Part shown: positions 50,444-63,201 of the stretch, piece after piece | Position numbering within the stretch: position 1 is the stretch's first letter | How the letters are laid out: each line of letters begins with the position of its first letter | NCBI GenBank assembly: GCA_905182995.1 | Contig: CAJJDP010000004.1 | Coordinates: 693,418-757,417, forward strand | From: Paramecium octaurelia | Lineage: Eukaryota > Ciliophora > Oligohymenophorea > Peniculida > Parameciidae | DNA: 64,000 bases | Direction of reading: 5' to 3' | Position numbers and translations under genes: made by a program | Notes under the pieces: model-generated | The model's input: only the letters and a program-made list of their open reading frames with translations | The model's database searches: none | What the model was told of the DNA's origin: nothing

Positions 50444-52549
50444 ATGAATTAAGAAGAAAAACAAAATGAAAACAAAGAACCGGAAGTTAAGGATAACGTT
50501 GAAGAGTTTTGTATGAAGGCGTTATCTGCAGGTTAAAAATTATATAAATGCGTTAGAGGAATAGAAAAAGATTATGTTATAAATTAGTGAAGAAGAATCA
50601 TTCAATCTAAAAAATATTTAACAAAGAGAAGATGATGCTGTTTTTATTGAAGACGAACCAGACAAAGCTTTGGCCAAACTTTTGACAATTAATTAGTAAA
50701 ACTTTTAGGAAAGGTAATATGAATAATTCTTCAATTATGTTTATAGATAAGCCTATGCTAGGCATTTGAGTGAATTGATAATATTGATAGGGGATGAAGC
50801 ATAATAACAATTGACTTAGATTATAAACTAATTCATTAGTGACAGTGACGAAATAAAAAAAATCCTGATCCATCAACTAAATTTATTAATAGATCATTTA
50901 GATGTATCTATAATTAAATAACATTTATTGCCAGCATCTATGTAATTAATAAAATATCATAATTTTGACATCTAATCTGATGTTCAAAAATAAATATCTA
51001 GAATTGCATAGAAACTAACCAAAGAGGAAATAAATGAGTTAATATTAAATGATTTAATTCTAATGGCACATGATGAATCGAATGAAGAAAATAAGATGGT
51101 AGCTCTGCAATTTTTTGGTTCTTATGCTCATATTGCCAATTAATAATTCTTAGAATCATTCATTTCTATTGAGTTTATCAATGCAGGTGAGGATATCAGT
51201 GTCAGAGTAAGAAAGGAATCTCTTTAACAATTACCACACATTGCAAAGGCAGTAAGACCTGAATTTTTCGTGACCAAATTGCTCCCCTATTATCTTTAGT
51301 ACATCTAAAATTAAATTATCTTAATAGAAAGTCTGAAGATAAATCATCTTGGCATATTCGTAAAGCCTGTGTAGAGATTATTGTGAGATTAGCTTAGATA
51401 GCTCCAAAATAAGTTCGATAGAATGAATTGTCTAATAAAATGGTTGAATTTTTAAAGTAATATTTTGATATTTATATAAGGGATTCAAATAAATGGGTTA
51501 AGGCATCTGCATTCTCTCTTCTTGGATTATTCATTCATACATTACATGATTGTAATCAAAAAAATGAATAGTTATTAAATGAATATTGTCGATCAATCAA
51601 TAAAGATGTCTGTGAATATTTCTCATCTGATTAAGAAATCTATGATGCTTGTGCAGCAACCTTCCATCATGTTGTCGAAATATATGGATAAGAAAAGTGG
51701 CCAAATCTATTAAAATTATTACAAAATCTAGTAAAAAACAAAGGAGTCAGAAAAATGTTGGCAGAAAATCTCTATATCATTGCTAAATCCTGCGGTCCAA
51801 GATATGCTGAAAAAGATTTAGTGATCATTTTGGATTCGTTCTTGAAGGATTTAAATGATGAAGTGAAGTATGCAGCTGCACAACATTTATGGGAATTTAT
51901 TAAGATTTTTGATGAAGAAAAAAGAGATAATTTATTAGATGTTGTATTAATCATATAAGTAATAATAAATTCCTAATCGTATATAGAGAGATCAAAAGAA
52001 ATGGAGAATTCGTCATCTTATCGCTAAGTAAATTAAGCATTTGGTTCCTTTGTACAGTGTTGACAACATATTCCAAATCATAGTGCCAATTACATTGAAA
52101 TTATGTAACGACATTGTAGCAGTTGTAAGAAAATAAGCAGCCAAAGAAATGCATTCAATTTTGCAATCTTTGAATACTGAAGATGAAACCAGTCAAATCT
52201 ATTATTAATGTTTAATTGAGAATATTAAAGCATATGGAATCAGTCATCGTTTTAATCAGAGATAAGCGTATACAAATTATTATTAATTATTAGATTTGCT
52301 TATATGTGTTCAAAGTTAATTACACTTAAAGAATTTGAATCTACTTTCTTGGAATAATTTGTATCTCTCAGTCTTGATCCGGTTAAAAATGTGAGAATCA
52401 CAGTAGCTCTTATTGTTTAAAAACGATTTAAATAAGGTATAGAAAGATATTTTATTGTAGGACATCTCAAAGATAATCAGAAAATATTGTAAATGATAGA
52501 AAATCTGAAAAGCCATAAAGATAGAGAAGTGCTAAAAATTTTGGACTGA
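50444..52549 (+). CDS. PP4 regulatory subunit 1 (PPP4R1)-like HEAT protein
   Basis: A HEAT-repeat scaffold for protein phosphatase 4. After a polar start, repeats run through the whole protein: IKQHLLPASMQLIKY, ENKMVALQFFGSYAH, VRKESLQQLPHIAKAVR, WHIRKACVEIIVRLAQIAP, NKWVKASAFSLLGLFI, GVRKMLAENLYIIAKSCG, DLVIILDSFLKDLNDEVKYAA, IFQIIVPITLKLCNDIVAVVR. The W-x-(V/I)RKAC and SFLKDLNDEV segments match PPP4R1. Introns include one of 19 nt with AAG end near 50546 and others near 51298, 51955 and 52300. PP2A subunit A is the closest alternative but is shorter and more regular. Confidence 0.7.
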
Positions 52550-53252
52550 GTTAATTTACATTTAAATTATGGATTATTTAATATTAAACTTAATAAAGAT
52601 ATAACCATAATTATAATTATGTTTATTGCAAAGTTTATGATAATTATTATCTAACCATATTTGATAAATAAAAATTTTATAAATAGTACAACAGAAAAAT
52701 AATTTTGCTTTTGAATGTAATTAAGCTATATGTCTGAGGGGATATCTTGTTTTCTAAATATATAAAAGTATGTTAATAATAGGCTTATCTAACAATCTTG
52801 ATTATAAAAATTAGTTGAATTTATTTAGTTTGGTGAAACTGCAAGAATATTCTGTAAATTGTGCATTAGTAAAATCAAAATATTATAATTTCCTTCATTC
52901 ATTTATAATGTAAATATAATAGGATTTTTATTCCAATAAAAATTCTTAAATTTCAAATTATCGACTCAAAATTTATCAATAAAAATTATTAAATTTAATT
53001 AGAACCTACTTAATAATAAAAGTTCTCTATTGCAAGATTACATTCAATTAAGTTCTTTAAGAAATTGTAATCTTTATATTCATCTATAAATAGCAGGCAT
53101 GTTCCTTAAGTTAAAGTAAGCAGTATTTATTGAGAGACAATGATAAATAATCCAAAAGCCTTGATTGCAATTTCCTCGTTATGATTCGTTATTTTTCAAT
53201 AATCCTTTATTTATTGAAATTATTACCTTGACTAAAAAAAAACATTGATAGA
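52550..53252. other. AT-rich gap with candidate minus-strand small gene
   Basis: About 700 bases. From ATG 53245 on the minus strand a 90-codon frame (MFFFSQGNNFNKQRIIEKQ, LLDYLSLSLNKYCLLQLKE) runs to about 52970; another minus frame over the same bases reads IDEYKDYNFLKNLIECNLAIENF. A third minus frame at 52600-52915 starts MNEGNYNILILLMHN. Three open frames in one place and no plus-strand model make the choice impossible; with a single stop codon such frames are common by chance. Confidence 0.2.
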
Positions 53253-53520
53253 ATGGCTGATATTTACTCAGGAACTTTGTTGAATAATTAGATTATAAAG
53301 GTGAATTGATTAAATTGTCTATCACTCAATATTTATTAGAAGAAATAAGAGTGTGTTCTTTGTTTAAAAATGTAGATGACCAGCATTGAGAATCAGAATT
53401 ATGAATTTTACGATTAAAAAGCTCATTAATAATTTCAAGCTGAGGGAGAAATAATCATTAAGAAGATATTGTTAGTTTTAATGTTAGACTAGTAAGTTAT
53501 ATCGATGGAAATGATATGAT
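53253..53520 (+). CDS. Small unrecognised protein
   Basis: About 75 residues, MADIYSGTLLNNQIIK, then a 39-nt intron of the form GTGAAT...TTATTAG, then ECVLCLKMQMTSIENQNYEF, KAHQQFQAEGEIIIKKI. A second possible intron near the end (GTTAGTTTTAATG...ACTAG) would change the last residues to FKLYRWK. The composition is compatible with a small folded protein. No family recognised. It is followed by 214 bases of AT-rich spacer before the large membrane protein. Confidence 0.4.
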
Positions 53521-53734
53521 AATCTTTACGAATATATTTTTATCTTCTCCTTAATGATTGGATTTACTATCTATACATTATTTCATCAGATTTAAAAGTT
53601 TAATTCAACTAAGTTTAGTCAGATAAGTGAATTCTTTTGAAATATTTTATGTCTTTAATATTATTTGTTTTCTAAGACAAAAATTCGATATATATTATAT
53701 ATTTTAATAAATTATTTTTTAAATCTTGATAGTG

Positions 53735-56700
53735 ATGAACAAAATAAAGGAATTTTGTAGTGGGTACATTAAAACTATATTATTTGCAATTGAGTATAAG
53801 CATCGTTTTTAAGTATAATCATCATTATTACAAAGTTTCCTCAAGGGCTATTTATCGTTCCTCATTTTCTGCATCATGTCTAATTATTAAGTTTATTTTT
53901 GGATAGATCTTCAGATCAAGCATATGATTATGTGGTTGTTTTGACACATTTCTCTTTAATTGAACCAATGTTGACAGATGAACTAAGCAAAATTTTTCTA
54001 TTTGGAATTTTTGCCTATTAAATAATTTTACTATTTTATCTACTTATTGCAACATTTGAAACCCAAAGAGTAGCCTCAAACTTTAAATTGAGATTAGCTT
54101 TAGAGAAAAAAATAGAATCTGTAAGTTCCGTTTTGCACTGGTACTTTACTTTTTATAACATCTTTACAATTCCAATAATTGTAATTAGTGCTAAATTTAT
54201 GCTAACTAATTATTATATTTTCGGATACTTTAATGCAATTTTACAATATTTTTAAGGAATAATCTTAACATATCTATTAAGGAATCATAGATTTGCTGAA
54301 AATAACTCTTTTAAAAGAAAATTCGCTTATGTTCAACTTTTCAATTATACCATTGTTTATTTATTAATTTTTTTTAGATTTTATGAAGAAATTGTATTTG
54401 TTAAGTTTGCTTTAGGATTTTTATACGCAATTTTGCAAATAGTGGATTAATTTTATAGTTGTCCTTACAGAGATCCATTTAGAGAGCCCTCCTTAAAAGT
54501 AGCTATGATACTTTTAAGTAGTATATTCATATGCTTATTGTTTTCGCTGAAGGCAATTGTAGATGGGTAATTATTTTGGATTCTGTTTGTGGCTGCATTG
54601 ATAAGTGGTGTTTCTACTTCAATAAGTTAACTGTTTCATGAATTTGCTATGACGAACTACAATTCTCGTTTCAACTTATAAGAGAAATATATAATTATTG
54701 GAGTAGATTAATTTTATAGTCATTTTACTTATTTCTAAACAAGTGAATATAATAAATTGACTTACTTTTAATAATTGATTAAACACAATGAGAATTGTAT
54801 GAGACCTAAGTGTCCTTCTTAAAAATCAAAATTATCAAAAGTTAATTTTAATGATAATATATAATTACAAAAATTAACAATTGATGTAGTGAGTTGTATA
54901 TTTAAGACTTGTCATAGTAGAACTGTTATTAAAAATGGAGAAATTCATAAGCCTAAATTCGAATAGTTACAATTATAATATATAAGTTTTTTATCATCAA
55001 TAGCCTAAAGACCATTGATTGGTTATGTTGAATTACGGAAATATTAGTAAGACTAAAATAACGATAATTCCTTATATTTCAGAGAATTGACTTCTAAAAT
55101 TTCTGCTGAATTAGAATTTTCCATTTTGTATCTTTAGGAAAGGATGATCTAACAGCAATTTAGAAGGGAAAAATATATGCCAAAGTAAGAAAAATTAACG
55201 ATTGATTAACTTTGGAGGAGTGTTAATTGTTACTAAGAAATCACTCCTAAAATAATTGATGTAATTGATAAGAAACAAAAATTTTGGGATAATCTATTAG
55301 AAGGCTATGATGATTTAGAGCCATTTCATAAAGAATAACTGTAGCTGTGCAAATCTATAGATGAACTCTATAAGAAAATTAAAAGTAAATTTTTTGGTAT
55401 CTCTATTTAGCCTCATTAATAATTCCAGAGGTATTTTTTGACAGGTCAAAGGATGTAAGTTTATAAACAGTTCTTAAAACATTGGATCCAGAAGATAGGA
55501 ATATAAACATACTAAATTTGAAACTATATTCTATTTTATATGCCGTTATTTTGAATGATTTTGACAGAGTAACTTATTAATATATGATAGGCATTTTAAG
55601 CAGAAAAATAAATTGAGGAACTTATAAAGGAAGATAGATAGAAATCCATTGAAATTATAGATGACTGTGCTTTATTGAAGGATGATGCTGCTATTATCTT
55701 AGTTAGTCTTGTAAGAAAGAAGGGTCATATAGTGAATAAGAATTTGTTGACTTTGGCGAATTTCTTTGAGTTTTAGAATGTTCAAGATATAGCAGGAGTA
55801 TAATCAAAATTATACTTTTTAGTAAACATTAATCTCTTCTTTCCTGCCTCCTGATTTAAGAATATTGCACGATGCTTAGCTAAATGAATTTATTTCAAAA
55901 GGATTTACAAAGTATTCAGTTTAAAGCATTCACACTTTTTATTTATAAAAATAAGGTTACCTTAGAGAATGTTATATAAAATTGGGAAATTTATTTTAAG
56001 ATTCTTCAGATTTCATTTTGACAGGTTCAATTCTTAGATTGCAAATCTCCTAAGATATAATTATGTTCGATAGTTATGGCAAAATTATTGGTACTAGTTA
56101 AGAATTCTTTCTAAAGAGGATCCTACCCAATAACCCAGGAATGACTATGGAAAGATTTGTGGAACAAGGCAATATTGTTATGTTGATGCCATTCATTTTG
56201 GTCAATATAAAGAAACTAGCAAATGAGACATAGACAGATTTTGTAGATTACAGTTATTTCCCAGAATAATTGTTAGATATTTGTTTATAATTTGGATAAT
56301 TATTTGATAATAAACACTAATATGATCAACGATTATCATCCTATAATTTAACCACAATTAAATCTTAATAAGCTTCACATATTTCAGCAATATCTGACAG
56401 AAGTTACAATAATTCAGAAGAATCTGTTAAAATTAAAGGTCTAAATATCCCTATGTTATAAACAGAAAGAATGAATATGGTACTAGATTTTCTATTGAAG
56501 TATCATGATGAATAATCTATTCAATTTGATATTCTCAAAATTAAGTACAGTTTAGAGTTTTAAGTAATGGAAACCAAAAAAAATAAATATCCATATTTTG
56601 TATTAAAATTAGAACCTTTGAATGAATTTGAAAGATCTGATTCATGTTCCATAATACCTTTTAAAAAATCAATCAGAAGAACACTAATTGCTCTTAAATA

Positions 56701-59121
56701 TGGGGAATCTCAAACTGGTATGGAATCAATGAACACAAAAAACTTCACAAATAAAAACCTTTAGTAAAATTAAGATTAATTAAATGAAACAGCTGATATC
56801 AAAGGTCCCTCAGACCAACATCTTTTAGAATAGATTATGCAAATTAGTAATATATCTATTTGTAATCCTTAAAAACAACCAGATGATTTGAAAGTGGTCT
56901 TTTAAAACCCTTAGATTTCAAGAAATGAAGATGAAGACTTCCATTAAATAGTATAAGATGTTGAAGAAAGTAAATTAGATGTTTAAAAACCAGAATAGGA
57001 ATTGTATGAAGATCCCAAATATGATTCTGATTTAATAGAAAAAAAGTCTGATAGTTCAAAAGGTTAAAAATCAAAAAAGAAAAGTGATATTTTAGAGATT
57101 TTAAGAAAGAATATTAATAATTAAGAAGTTTAAGAACATGAAAATTAATAGTCCTCTAAGCCCAGTACAACTAAGTCTTCTTCATCAAAGTCACCCTATT
57201 TATTAATTAGAACTCTCTATCAAATTGGAGAGATTGATTCCTAGATTTGGACTATAATAATCCTTAATGTTTTTATTTGTCTGATTGCTTTGATTTTGGT
57301 TTTCATTAAGATATTCATCGTTTAAAGTAATTATTTAATTTATTTTTAAGGTTAATTTGGAATTCTTTAATCTAATCTAAATTATGTTCAATATCCTGAG
57401 AAAATCAATAATTACTTTCTAAAATCATTAATGTTCTCATCAAACATTCTCCAATAAAAATTAGAATTAGTAACTTATAGTTAATTGGTAAATGATGCTC
57501 TTAAAACTGAGTTTAGCAATTTAGCATTAAAGATCGAATATGAGTTAAAAAGTATATATGAGGATATCATCACTTTTGAAAATTAAGTAATCTCTACAAA
57601 TGATGATCTAAGGATCATCAATAATTTAAAATAGTTTTAAATTGCATTTGATTTAACAATACTGTTAGAATAAATTTCCTCCAATTCTATCAACCTAAAC
57701 TTGAAAATCCAAAATGAAAAGGAACTAGATTAAAATTTCGTGTCATTAAATTTATTCTTTAAATTAAATATGCTTTAAGTCATAACAATAAGCAAAAGCT
57801 ATATCAATTATCTTAATGATAACTTAATGTTTTATGAGCAACAAATTGTTAATATTCTCATTTATGTTATTGTTGCAGAACTTAGTATCATAACTGCTTT
57901 CATGTTCTTAATCATTAAGGTTTTATAAGATGTAAACTAATTAATCAGAAAAATCTTAATTCTAATTACAAAACTAAGTGAGGATGATGTGAATTAAATT
58001 AATAAGATTTATTCGTAAATAAAAATTATACTTAAAGATCCAAAATAGGTCTAATGGAAATAAACAAATTTTGTTAAATGCATATTTGAAACCAATTTGA
58101 TAAAAGCTAAATAAGATTTAAACTTTCTTTAATCCTCAAGTGGATCTGATGCTGCCAAAAACAATAAGTAGAAATTTAAAAAGAGATATCAAAACAGTTC
58201 TTTAACTTCAAGAGTATATAATCTAAGATTACCTTAAATTTGGAATTATGCATTCATATTTTTATCTTGGTTATTTCTAGCTGGTTATTTGTTAGGTGCA
58301 TTAGGATTATCCCTTTCAATGGTTCATTCGATTAAACCAGCGATTGCCTTAAATTTATAATTAATAGAATTTAAATTAAAATTCGATTCTCTAATAGTTT
58401 ATGGAGAAATTTTGAAAACAGACTAGTTGGTGAATTTAAAGCTAAACCAATTGTTTGAATTATCTTCGATTAATTTCAACTAAGATGGGGTCATAGCTGA
58501 ATTTTTTTCATTATAAGAAGGTTTCTAAGATTAATTGTCCGTCATTTATGATCAGTTAGAATCAAGTACTTCCCTTCTAGAAGAACAAAAAAACACTTTA
58601 TTGATTCCATTTCGTAGTTCTCTTTGTGAAAGCGATCCTACTCTTGTTCCAGCTTGTACAAATCCATAAGAATCCATTTCTTCGGATAATAGTTTAGATT
58701 ATCTTTCTGGAGGGATAGTTGACATGGTACATGAATTTTCAAAAACTTTGAAAACTTTCTGGCAGTTAAATGATTTTGCTATTACTGATGAGGATTAATT
58801 AGAAAAGTTTCTATCTGGATAAGTACATACTACAGAATTTGTTCATCATTTTCTATTTTAAGGAAAGATTATGGAACAAATTGCAAATACTATGTTAAAT
58901 TTAAATAAAAGCACTTTAGACTCTGTTATCTTAAAATTTTAAATTTATATGTATATCTTGGGATTGACATTAATTATCGTTTATATTTTATGCTTTTATA
59001 AGTGGATTTTAAGATTAGATAATGATATGTATTTAACAAAATTAGCGTTAACTCTAATTCCTGCTGATTTCTTGAATGAACAAAAGACAATGAGTGATTT
59101 AAAAAATATATAAAATGAATG
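53735..59121 (+). CDS. Giant PAS/multi-membrane protein, TmcB/TmcC-like
   Basis: About 1,770 residues, the longest gene here. After MNKIKEFCSGYIKTI and a 23-nt AAG intron come about ten membrane segments (LTHFSLIEPML, GIFAYQIILLFYLLI, LHWYFTFYNIFTIPIIVISAKF, FNYTIVYLLIFFRFYEEI), then a cytosolic coil region (LKTLDPEDRNINIL, QAEKQIEELIKEDRQ) and a PAS-like domain (SIEIIDDCALLKDDAAIILVS; DIIMFDSYGKIIG). A Ser/Asp-rich linker leads to four more membrane helices with coiled loops. This matches the large TmcB/TmcC-like PAS membrane family that is expanded in ciliates; the role is probably sensory. Name by family memory. Confidence 0.7.
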
Positions 59122-59202
59122 ACTGATCAATATCTATATTCCACAATACAAAAAAAATGCTTCTTAAGTTTTTATATTATTATATAAATTTAATTTTTAG
59201 AA

Positions 59203-60464
59203 ATGGCATTCAAAATTGTTTTCAATAGAAAAATACATAAGTTGCCTCTTCATGTCACCACAGTTTAGGCTATAAAATCTTCAATCGAAAAACTGTACCC
59301 TCAAATAAATTAGAACTATCACATAGTCTTTTTCTATGAATCAGAACCTCTTGAAGTAAGAATTTAACTTAACTTAAAAGATTGTTCATGAAGATGCATT
59401 AGTAATACTTTTAAAAATTTTACAATTATCCTCCTATAAGTTGTTTGTATTTGAGAATAATATTGGACAATTAACAGAAGAAGGTACTTTTTTCATTTAA
59501 ATATTTAGATCTCAAATTTATGGAGCAGTCTAGCATATACAATGCAAGCACAATTTAAATAGATTAAAATATAAAATAATAGTAAGCAAGGCAAGGTAAT
59601 TAATAATTTCAGTAATATATTGGTTAAATGCATAATCAATAGAAACTTAATGAAATTGACTAGTAATCTATACATTAATATATGCCTTAAATGAAGCAAT
59701 AATAATAATAGTAGTAATAGTAATAACAATAATAATAATAATAATAACAATAATAATAACAATAATAATAACAATATTAATAATTTTAAAGTATATAATA
59801 ATAAGTTTAACAACCTTAAAATAATTATCAAAATATGTTATAAGGATATTATCCTTCCTAAAAATAACAAAGTTAATCTTAAGCTCCTTTGGGCCTATAA
59901 TTTTAATATCCACAAATGGAATAAGAAGTACAATAAGAAGCTTACTAAGTTGAGGTAGTTCAGAACTCATAAGTTTAAAGTTATCCTGATAAAGAATTTA
60001 TCTGGAAATTAGTTTTAAAAAATTCAGGCTAAAAAACTTGGCCTTAGACAATGAAAATACGATGCATCGATAATCCTTTCAAAACTTAATAGTTACTATT
60101 GCCTGAAGCTATTCCAGGATAGGTTGTTGACGTCTCAATTTAATTAAAGGCTCCTTAAAAAATAGATTCACTTTTTGTAAATTGGGGTATTTATTACCTA
60201 GAAAATACTTTGGAATTTGCTATAAAATCAACAATTTGTCTCTTCCTGGAAGTAATAAAAGAATGTATTAATAATATATTATATCTAGAGCCTGAATTAA
60301 GATATCAAGGCACTTAGATTTTAGTTAAGGCTGAATAAGTAAAGGCAATAATGACAGATTAGAGCATAAACTACATATGTAAGTTTATAGAGAAACACAA
60401 AATACTTTAATATAGAGTAGAGGATATAATCAATAAGATCTATGATTAATAATCTTAATAATGA
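59203..60464 (+). CDS. NBR1-like protein: PB1 domain, polyglutamine, FW domain
   Basis: The first 90 residues form a PB1 domain: MAFKIVFNRKIHKLPLHV, then FFYESEPLE and IVHEDALVILLKILQ with the acidic strip. Introns: 25 nt ending AAG (about 59360-59384) and 25 nt (about 59485-59509). A Q/N-rich linker with a 26-glutamine run follows. The C-terminal half contains an FW (NBR1-like four-tryptophan) domain: DKEFIWKLVLKNSGQKTWP, IPGQVVDVSIQLKAPQ and LFVNWGIYYLENT. PB1 plus FW is the core of NBR1, the selective-autophagy receptor. No ZZ finger, UBA or clear LIR was found, so function is inferred. Confidence 0.65.
59697..59774 (+). repeat. Polyglutamine run, 26 codons
   Basis: Twenty-six consecutive glutamine codons within the NBR1-like gene: 21 are TAA or TAG and 5 are CAA. 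In the standard code the run would be a wall of stop codons. The TAA tandem makes it a TAA-trinucleotide microsatellite at the DNA level that can expand or contract in frame. Confidence 0.95.
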
Positions 60465-60473
60465 TATTTTTTA

Positions 60474-62167
60474 ATGAATTATAAATTAACAGAGCCTCTT
60501 TAAGGTCAAGATCAACAACCTGATATAGTTGGTGAATTTATAACTCCAAAAGGCAAAAGAAGAGTTTTGCATGGGTTTTCTAATTAAATAATTGTCGCTA
60601 ACAAGAACAAATTGATTTCTTTATCATTCGAAACCAAATTTTAGTTATTAAGAGAATCATGCGAGGAGAAGTTTAAAGTTGGAAAACCACTAGGATTATT
60701 AATTGAAAGGGAAAATGTCGAACATAAGATAAAATTATTTTCAGATGACACTTAACTTCTAAAAAGATGGAGAGATTATTTGGCAAGACATATAAATTAA
60801 AGAGCATTTCATGAAAGTTTTAAGGCCCATCGAAAAATTGGGAAGGGTAATTTTGCTTCAGTGTATTTGGCTGATCGTTTGGAGGATGAAAGAAGTTTTG
60901 CAATTAAAGCATTTTCAAAAGAAGTAGCCTATGGTTAGGATAAAGGAAAAGTAAACATGCACTGTAATAATATAGATGTCTATTTTGAATGAAATATAAG
61001 TCATGAGACAGCTTGATAGTCACGCCTTAATAAAACTACATGAGGTTTATGAAACTGAAAATTCGTTATATATGGTACTTGATTTACTGGAAGGAGGATC
61101 TTTGTATGATAAGGTAAAGAATAGGCCATAGTTTAATTCATTTGAAATTGAAGTGCTAATGTTTACTTTATTAGAAGGATTATAACATATGCATTCAAAA
61201 CATATAATGCATAGAGATTTAAAACCAGAGAATATTTTATTTAGAAAACCAAAGTAATCACTAATCCTTATCATTTATTAGCAATATATAGTCTGTTTGT
61301 ATTGCTGATTTTGGGTTGGCTTAAAACGCACATGAATTTCCATATTTATTTAATAGGTGCGGAACACCAGGATTTGTAGCCCCAGAAGTGGTGAATTGTA
61401 AGGATGGAGGAAGATATGATCCAATTTGTGACGTTTATAGTTTAGGCTTAATATTCTACATTCTGTAACTATTTCTGTTATATTATAAGATTAACTGGCA
61501 AACCTGCATTTCCTGGAAAAAGCTATAATGATGTATTGGCCAAAAACAGAAAATGCGAAATATTATTCGATGGGGCCTTATTTGAGAATGTTCCATAACA
61601 AGCATATGATTTATTAAGAAAGATGTTAGAAAAAGAGCCAAATAAAAGAATCACTGCTTAGTAAGCTCTTGGGCATTCCTATTTTGGTCGAAGATTGAAA
61701 CAAGTAGATGATAATGAAGAGACAACATTAAAAGTATAGGAGGAACATTTAAAATTTGATAAATAGAGATTAACATAGTTAAGCAATTCACCACTTAATT
61801 CTCCTTTGATAGCTGCTTCATCTAGATTAAGGAAAGATTGTTCAAATGATAGTTTATATCAAAACAGTCCTTTGTTAAATGGACATACTGATTAGATAGG
61901 TACTATAATTTAATATTCTAAGATTCTCCTTTAAATAATGGATTTAATAGCCCTTCTGCTTAAGGTAGATAATTAAATAGGGCTGATTAATAATAATAAC
62001 AAAAGCCATCTAGATTTAGAGATTTTGATGGAAATAATACCAATGGCCAAGGAAGTAATACAAATTCTAATTCCAAACCTTTTAGTCTAAATTAAAATCC
62101 TTTACACAAATACGCAATAAGAAATGAAATGGTCAGATAGTAAAATAACTAAGAATAGAAGCATTGA
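60474..62167 (+). CDS. PH-domain Ser/Thr protein kinase
   Basis: Starts 9 bases after the previous stop. Residues about 15-125 look like a PH domain (GEFITPKGKRRVLHGFSN ... LKRWRDYLARHI). The kinase domain follows: IGKGNFASVY, the lysine of [55 protein letters not shown] and ALGHSYFGRR at the end. It resembles the PH-kinase group common in Paramecium and Tetrahymena. Introns: 25 nt near 60949, 28 nt near 61256, 25 nt ending AAG near 61467 and 23 nt ending AAG near 61901. The C-terminal 120 residues are Ser/Asn/Gln-rich. Substrates unknown. Confidence 0.85.
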
Positions 62168-62272
62168 CAAAAATAGATCTGAAAATAATTTTTATCATTC
62201 TAAAATATCATATTATATTTACATAATATTGAGATTATTAAATTAATTATTTATTGTTATAAGATCATTTCA

Positions 62273-62743
62273 ATGCAGAGTAATAAAAAAATAGAATAGA
62301 ATTTTAATGAACTCTTGTTCCTTCCACATATTAATAGCAAATCTATTGCGATTAATGAATCAATGAGAAGATAGTTGAGTTTATAATGCAAAGATAACTT
62401 TTTGTAATTTCTTGTTGTCTAGAAGGCAGGAAAGGTAAAATTGGTTTGAAATAGGTCTGGTGACGTAGTATTTCTAGAAAAATTGAAATAATAATATCGA
62501 TCTGAATTCAAGACTAAGCCTTTACAGATATCAAAATCACATATTCCATATTTAAAAGTAAAAGAAGAAAACGATAAATAACTGAAAAAATAAGCATACC
62601 TGGTCTTAAGTGGTCGCAAAATGAGATAGTAAACACCCTTGGATGAGTTTATTAAAAAAAGACATGAAAAGAGCTTAAATTAGACTGCTTCTCTAGCTGA
62701 CGGATTGCATGCAAAATCTAAACTTGATATTTTTAACATATGA
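62273..62743 (+). CDS. Unrecognised basic protein
   Basis: About 140 residues: MQSNKKIEQNFNELLFLPH, then VVFLEKLKQQYRSEFKTK, PYLKVKEENDKQLKKQAY, KMRQQTPLDEFIKKRHEKS and a tail ending KSKLDIFNI. The frame holds only if two very short introns, 19 nt (about 62404-62422) and 20 nt (about 62431-62450), are removed; reading straight through meets a TGA. No domain recognised. It sits between the PH kinase and another small gene, all on the plus strand. Confidence 0.5.
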
Positions 62744-62756
62744 AATTTTAAATAAA

Positions 62757-63201
62757 ATGACTTGTAGTATTGATATTAATCGATTTATTGATCTTATATT
62801 TATTACCAAGAAGTTATAGGAAACATCAAGAGGAACTAAATTGTTAATAAAAAGTAGTACGCTGCTCCAAAATTTCAAGCATCATTCAACATCATAATTA
62901 ATAGCATTTAATTATAATACTCATATAAGATATATGATCAAACTCTAGAGTATTGATGCTCATTTTATAATTAAAACCGAATATATAAATGTAAGTTTAA
63001 CGGATGATTCAATCAAAGACTAAGTTAACTTCTTTTTAAGATATATCATTATTAATTGAAATCCCAAAAATAAGTTCAATTTAAATACAATTTCAGAAAA
63101 TATTTAATATGATTGGATCCTTTATGATGCTGCGAAAGTCAGGATAAAAGTATATATAAAACTATCAAATTAGTGAGGATAAAGGGAGAGAAAGGGTATG
63201 A
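62757..63201 (+). CDS. Unrecognised small protein
   Basis: About 138 residues: MTCSIDINRFIDLIFITKKLQ, then TSRGTKLLIKSSTLLQNFKHH, IRYMIKLQSIDAHFIIKTEY and, after a 28-nt intron ending AAG (about 62992-63019), TKLTSFQDISLLIEIPKISS and QKYIQNYQISEDKGRERV. The N-terminal shape slightly recalls small RNP-fold proteins such as SRP14, but the match is too weak to name it. Its TGA overlaps the next ATG (63198). Confidence 0.4.

Noticed and set aside
59505-59970. Minus-strand Leu/Ile-rich ORFs opposite the polyglutamine tract.
   Set aside because: They are shadows of the TAA repeat read in reverse and have no coding character.
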